Assembly: GCF_030463565.1 (NCBI RefSeq)
Contig: NC_134643.1
Location: 79,791,721 to 79,855,720 of the forward strand
DNA from: Pelecanus crispus
Lineage: Eukaryota; Chordata; Aves; Pelecaniformes; Pelecanidae
Length of the DNA: 64,000 nucleotides
Direction: 5' to 3'
The notes beneath the pieces were generated by a model, which searched no databases, was not told the origin of the DNA, and saw only the letters and a program-made list of their open reading frames with translations. Shown in pieces: positions 61,566 to 64,000 of the stretch (position 1 is the first letter of the stretch; every line of letters starts with the position of its first letter). The translations under genes were made by a program, and so were the position numbers.

Positions 61566-64000
61566 GTTTTTCATTTAAAAGCTATCCATCAGTTTGTCAA
61601 CTGAAACAGGAGGCAGTCTTCTACACCAGTACTTACTCATGTAAACATGCTGATCAGCTGAAACATTAAAGCTGAAGTTGAGTGCTACACCATTTAATCA
61701 ATTACCAGTGTATACTCCAGCGCATCTACAGTTCCTGGTGGGGGTGAAGTAGTTCCCTCCATTATGTCCAGTTGTTAGGGTACAGTTAGACACTGGAGAT
61801 ATCTTTTTCATGTATAATTTATTGGGTGAATGGTCCTGTAATACTCTGTGCTAAAGAGGGAAGTGAAAAGCAGTTGCTTTTTGTCACCATTTCTGGATGT
61901 TACTAGTGGTGGGTGCTATTAGTCGGAACTAGAAACTGCAAAGGACCTATGACCTTTTATAATTACTCAGCAAAATGCTAAGTTACTGCTGGTCAGTTAA
62001 AACCAGTTTGGTGTTTAATAGTGGTTTATGATTATTTTCAGACACAGATGAGTAAGGAGTTACCTGGGGCAACTTCCAGTTGTCCAGCACTGAAGCAGCC
62101 TGTGGTAAAGATGAATACAGGGAGGCTCATACGGCAGAGGAGCTCAGCAGATGATGGGGGCTTGCCCAGGGCCTCAAAGAGGCAGTCAGGATGGATGTGG
62201 GGTATTATGAAACAGGAGATGTCAAGGGGACAAAGGAAAGGGTTAAAACTAAATGAGTCAGGCATGAGAGAGTGATGGCCACGTGGAGATCCAGCTAAGA
62301 CACTGAAGTGCAATAACATGAGCCAAGCATCAACTAAAAGCAGCCAGGAGAAGCAGGAAGCAAAAAGAACAGCCAGCAGCTAGGTTTACTTCTAGCCTCT
62401 TGGCATGCATGAGACATCCTCTTCGGGTGTTCCTGATAGCCAGGGGACGTGACAGCTTTAGCTGTAGCTCTTTTGTCTCCAACTACTGTGATTTCTGTGC
62501 TCAGTTCTCTGGTCTGGTGCCTCACCTGCCATTAAGAGGGTGATGCATTGCAGGATTTTTAGGGTAAATCATTTTTCAGTCAATGTAACCCACCAATTCC
62601 AAGATTTCAAGACAGTTGGATGAAGTGGTGAATATACCATTCTTCTGCTGGTGGCTGCTCTGCCCACCAGGAGTACTTGAGAAGAAAATTTCATCTTTGT
62701 TCTACTTAGTGCTGTGCTAGCAAGCACTTGTGAGCAGGCTGTAATTCAGAGAGCAATGGGGCAGAAGCTAATGTAGCCTGCTCTGTGGCCCAGGAGCAGT
62801 CTCTGCTCCTAGGGCTGTATTTCATTATTGGTCTCCCTGGGCAGTTCTATTAACAGTGGGGATTTGCCACCAGTTTTTGCCACTGAAACAGTTGAGGTTT
62901 TGCCATCTCTTTGCTCCCTAATACAGGTAAAAAGGAGACACGCAGCTTCACATCCAGTTTTGGGGGTGAGAAGCGAGAGGCATAAGCAGCAAACAATACA
63001 CAAAAACAGCCGTCTTTCTGCCACATGCCAGGGTTTCACGAGCCAGGTCTTTTCCATAAGATGTCCTACATCTGCTCACAGGAGCATGGGAAGCCTAAAA
63101 CTCTGCATCCTGATTTAGCTGGGCTGTCTAATGAGACATACCGGACCATCAGCAGCCTAAATAGTTTTTCATGGCTGTGACCATCTTTAGGCATTGCTTC
63201 ACGTCTGGGTTTTTTTACCAGAGCCCGAGGAAGTGAGGTAGCCAACACCAGGTGAAAAGTGGTGGGAGGCAGATGATTAATTTCTGGGCTCCTTTGCAAC
63301 TCACAGCCTGAACGCCTCCCCAGTGGGCTGGGCTTGACACAGCGGGGTTTATGGTCATTTCAGAGCATTTGTTTGGAAGCACTGATACTATCCGGTTATA
63401 TTTTAGGTTTCTTTTTTACCAAAAATTAAAGTATTTCAGGTATGGTAATGAATAAAAAGACAGAACTGAAGCCTCAGGGAGTATGCAGCAATGACTGCCT
63501 GGTTGCACAGGAGCAAAGGCTGCAGGCAAGCTTGCATCTTGCACCGAGTTGGATCGACGGCAGGTCTACCCGCCTGCATGCTACTATCGCTGTTCACTGC
63601 CTATGAAGAAAAGAGCAGTGTGTTAAAAATGAATATAATAGGATATAGAAATAAAGAGTTGTGATTGTGGTTATTCCATTGCCATGGTAAAATAAAGCAA
63701 GGACACTTAATACTTTTTTGGCAAGAAAAATTGTGGCAAATGTTACCAAAATAGAGATTAGGTTTCTGGCAACTTTGCAAGTCATGTGGCCTACACTTAG
63801 ATACAATGTGTATAATGGCTTAATAGTATTTTTTGTTAAAACACATGTTCGTTAAAAAAAAAATCTTCAAAGCAATCCATCTTTGTTGTACAGCATGCAA
63901 AAGGTTAAAGCTATAAACCTTAGCCTTAGGCAGGTTTTAAGGTTGTGTCTGAGGAGGACTCTTCAAGTCCTTAAATGCATGCCTGGAGTGGTGTCCACTT

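Larger units (their letters stand above)
19505..64000 (+). other. PRR5: PRR5 gene, 5' part (six coding exons; 3' end beyond the window)
   Basis: PRR5 (Protor-1) binds Rictor in mTOR complex 2 and supports phosphorylation of AGC kinases such as SGK1. Joining the six exons gives 552 nt, 184 codons with no stop, and phases agree at every junction. The product has the PRR5 N-terminus (MRTLRRLKFMSSPSLSDLGK) and the HbrB-like core with TELGSFFTEYLQ, AETWDFFFSDVLP and QAIFYPVQGKEPSVRQLAL. These match PRR5 rather than its paralogue PRR5L, which I recall as ending the equivalent linker PVQGQELTIRQI. Introns are about 10.5, 6.6, 0.73, 4.4 and 2.3 kb, then at least 19.3 kb. The expected next residues (a GVHES-like start) and the proline/serine-rich tail were not found to 64000, so the gene is truncated by the window edge. 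The non-coding 5' leader lies upstream of 19505. Confidence 0.95.
44684..64000 (+). other. PRR5: PRR5 intron 6 (incomplete)
   Basis: The intron starts gtaaat and runs past the window end (at least 19.3 kb). It contains poly-C/(AC)n at 45243-45280, a GC-richer non-coding stretch at about 51890-53020, an ancient SINE at 54396-54530 and a hairpin at 54553-54593. A CR1 copy (58300-58942), a 32-nt C run (59480-59511), a TATA-ORF unit (59873-60249) and an AT-rich tandem region (61517-61565) follow. No further PRR5 exon was found on reading through for the expected GVHES-like and SPYLGTYG-like segments. A very diverged or tiny exon could have been missed. Confidence 0.7.

Noticed and set aside
1-64000. 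A bacterial- or phage-type system, CRISPR array or gene cluster
   Set aside because: The window is vertebrate intronic and intergenic DNA. There are no spaced direct repeats, compact operons or recognisable second gene.

Overview
This window is vertebrate nuclear DNA, almost certainly from a bird. Coding sequence is sparse, introns are long and repeat load is low. The recognisable young repeats are CR1 LINE fragments ending in the ATTCTATG-type tail, plus a remnant of an LTR family I know from bird genomes. I see no rRNA, tRNA, CRISPR array or bacterial-type operon.

The one gene I can name is PRR5 (proline-rich protein 5, Protor-1), a Rictor-binding subunit of mTOR complex 2, on the + strand. 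Six coding exons lie at 19505-19635, 30184-30264, 36875-36923, 37658-37715, 42162-42253 and 44543-44683. They splice in frame through GT-AG sites into the first 184 residues of the protein, which include most of the HbrB-like core. The C-terminal exons (human PRR5 has about 388 residues) are not in the window. The gene therefore runs off the right edge inside an intron of at least 19.3 kb.

Layout: 1-9.3 kb is upstream non-coding DNA with one exon-like segment (3650-3787). A CpG island lies at about 9.9-10.5 kb. 10.5-18.8 kb is non-coding, with an LTR remnant and ancient SINE pieces. About 18.78-19.50 kb is the proximal promoter and 5' leader of the PRR5 coding transcript, with CCAAT motifs, a consensus CRE, a possible G-quadruplex, a CTG tract and short upstream ORFs. 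19.5-44.7 kb holds the six coding exons and five introns. 44.7-64 kb is intron 6, with a 640-bp CR1 copy, a 32-nt poly-C run and a TATA box followed by a 105-codon ORF.

The introns hold ancient MIR-type SINE pieces, CR1 fragments, microsatellites, poly-C tracts and several hairpins. The most striking hairpin is a 37-bp near-perfect stem at 41712-41791 that includes CR1 tail sequence. I found no convincing new multi-gene system. The best candidates for follow-up are that hairpin, the TATA/ORF unit in intron 6, the upstream CpG island and the structured PRR5 leader.
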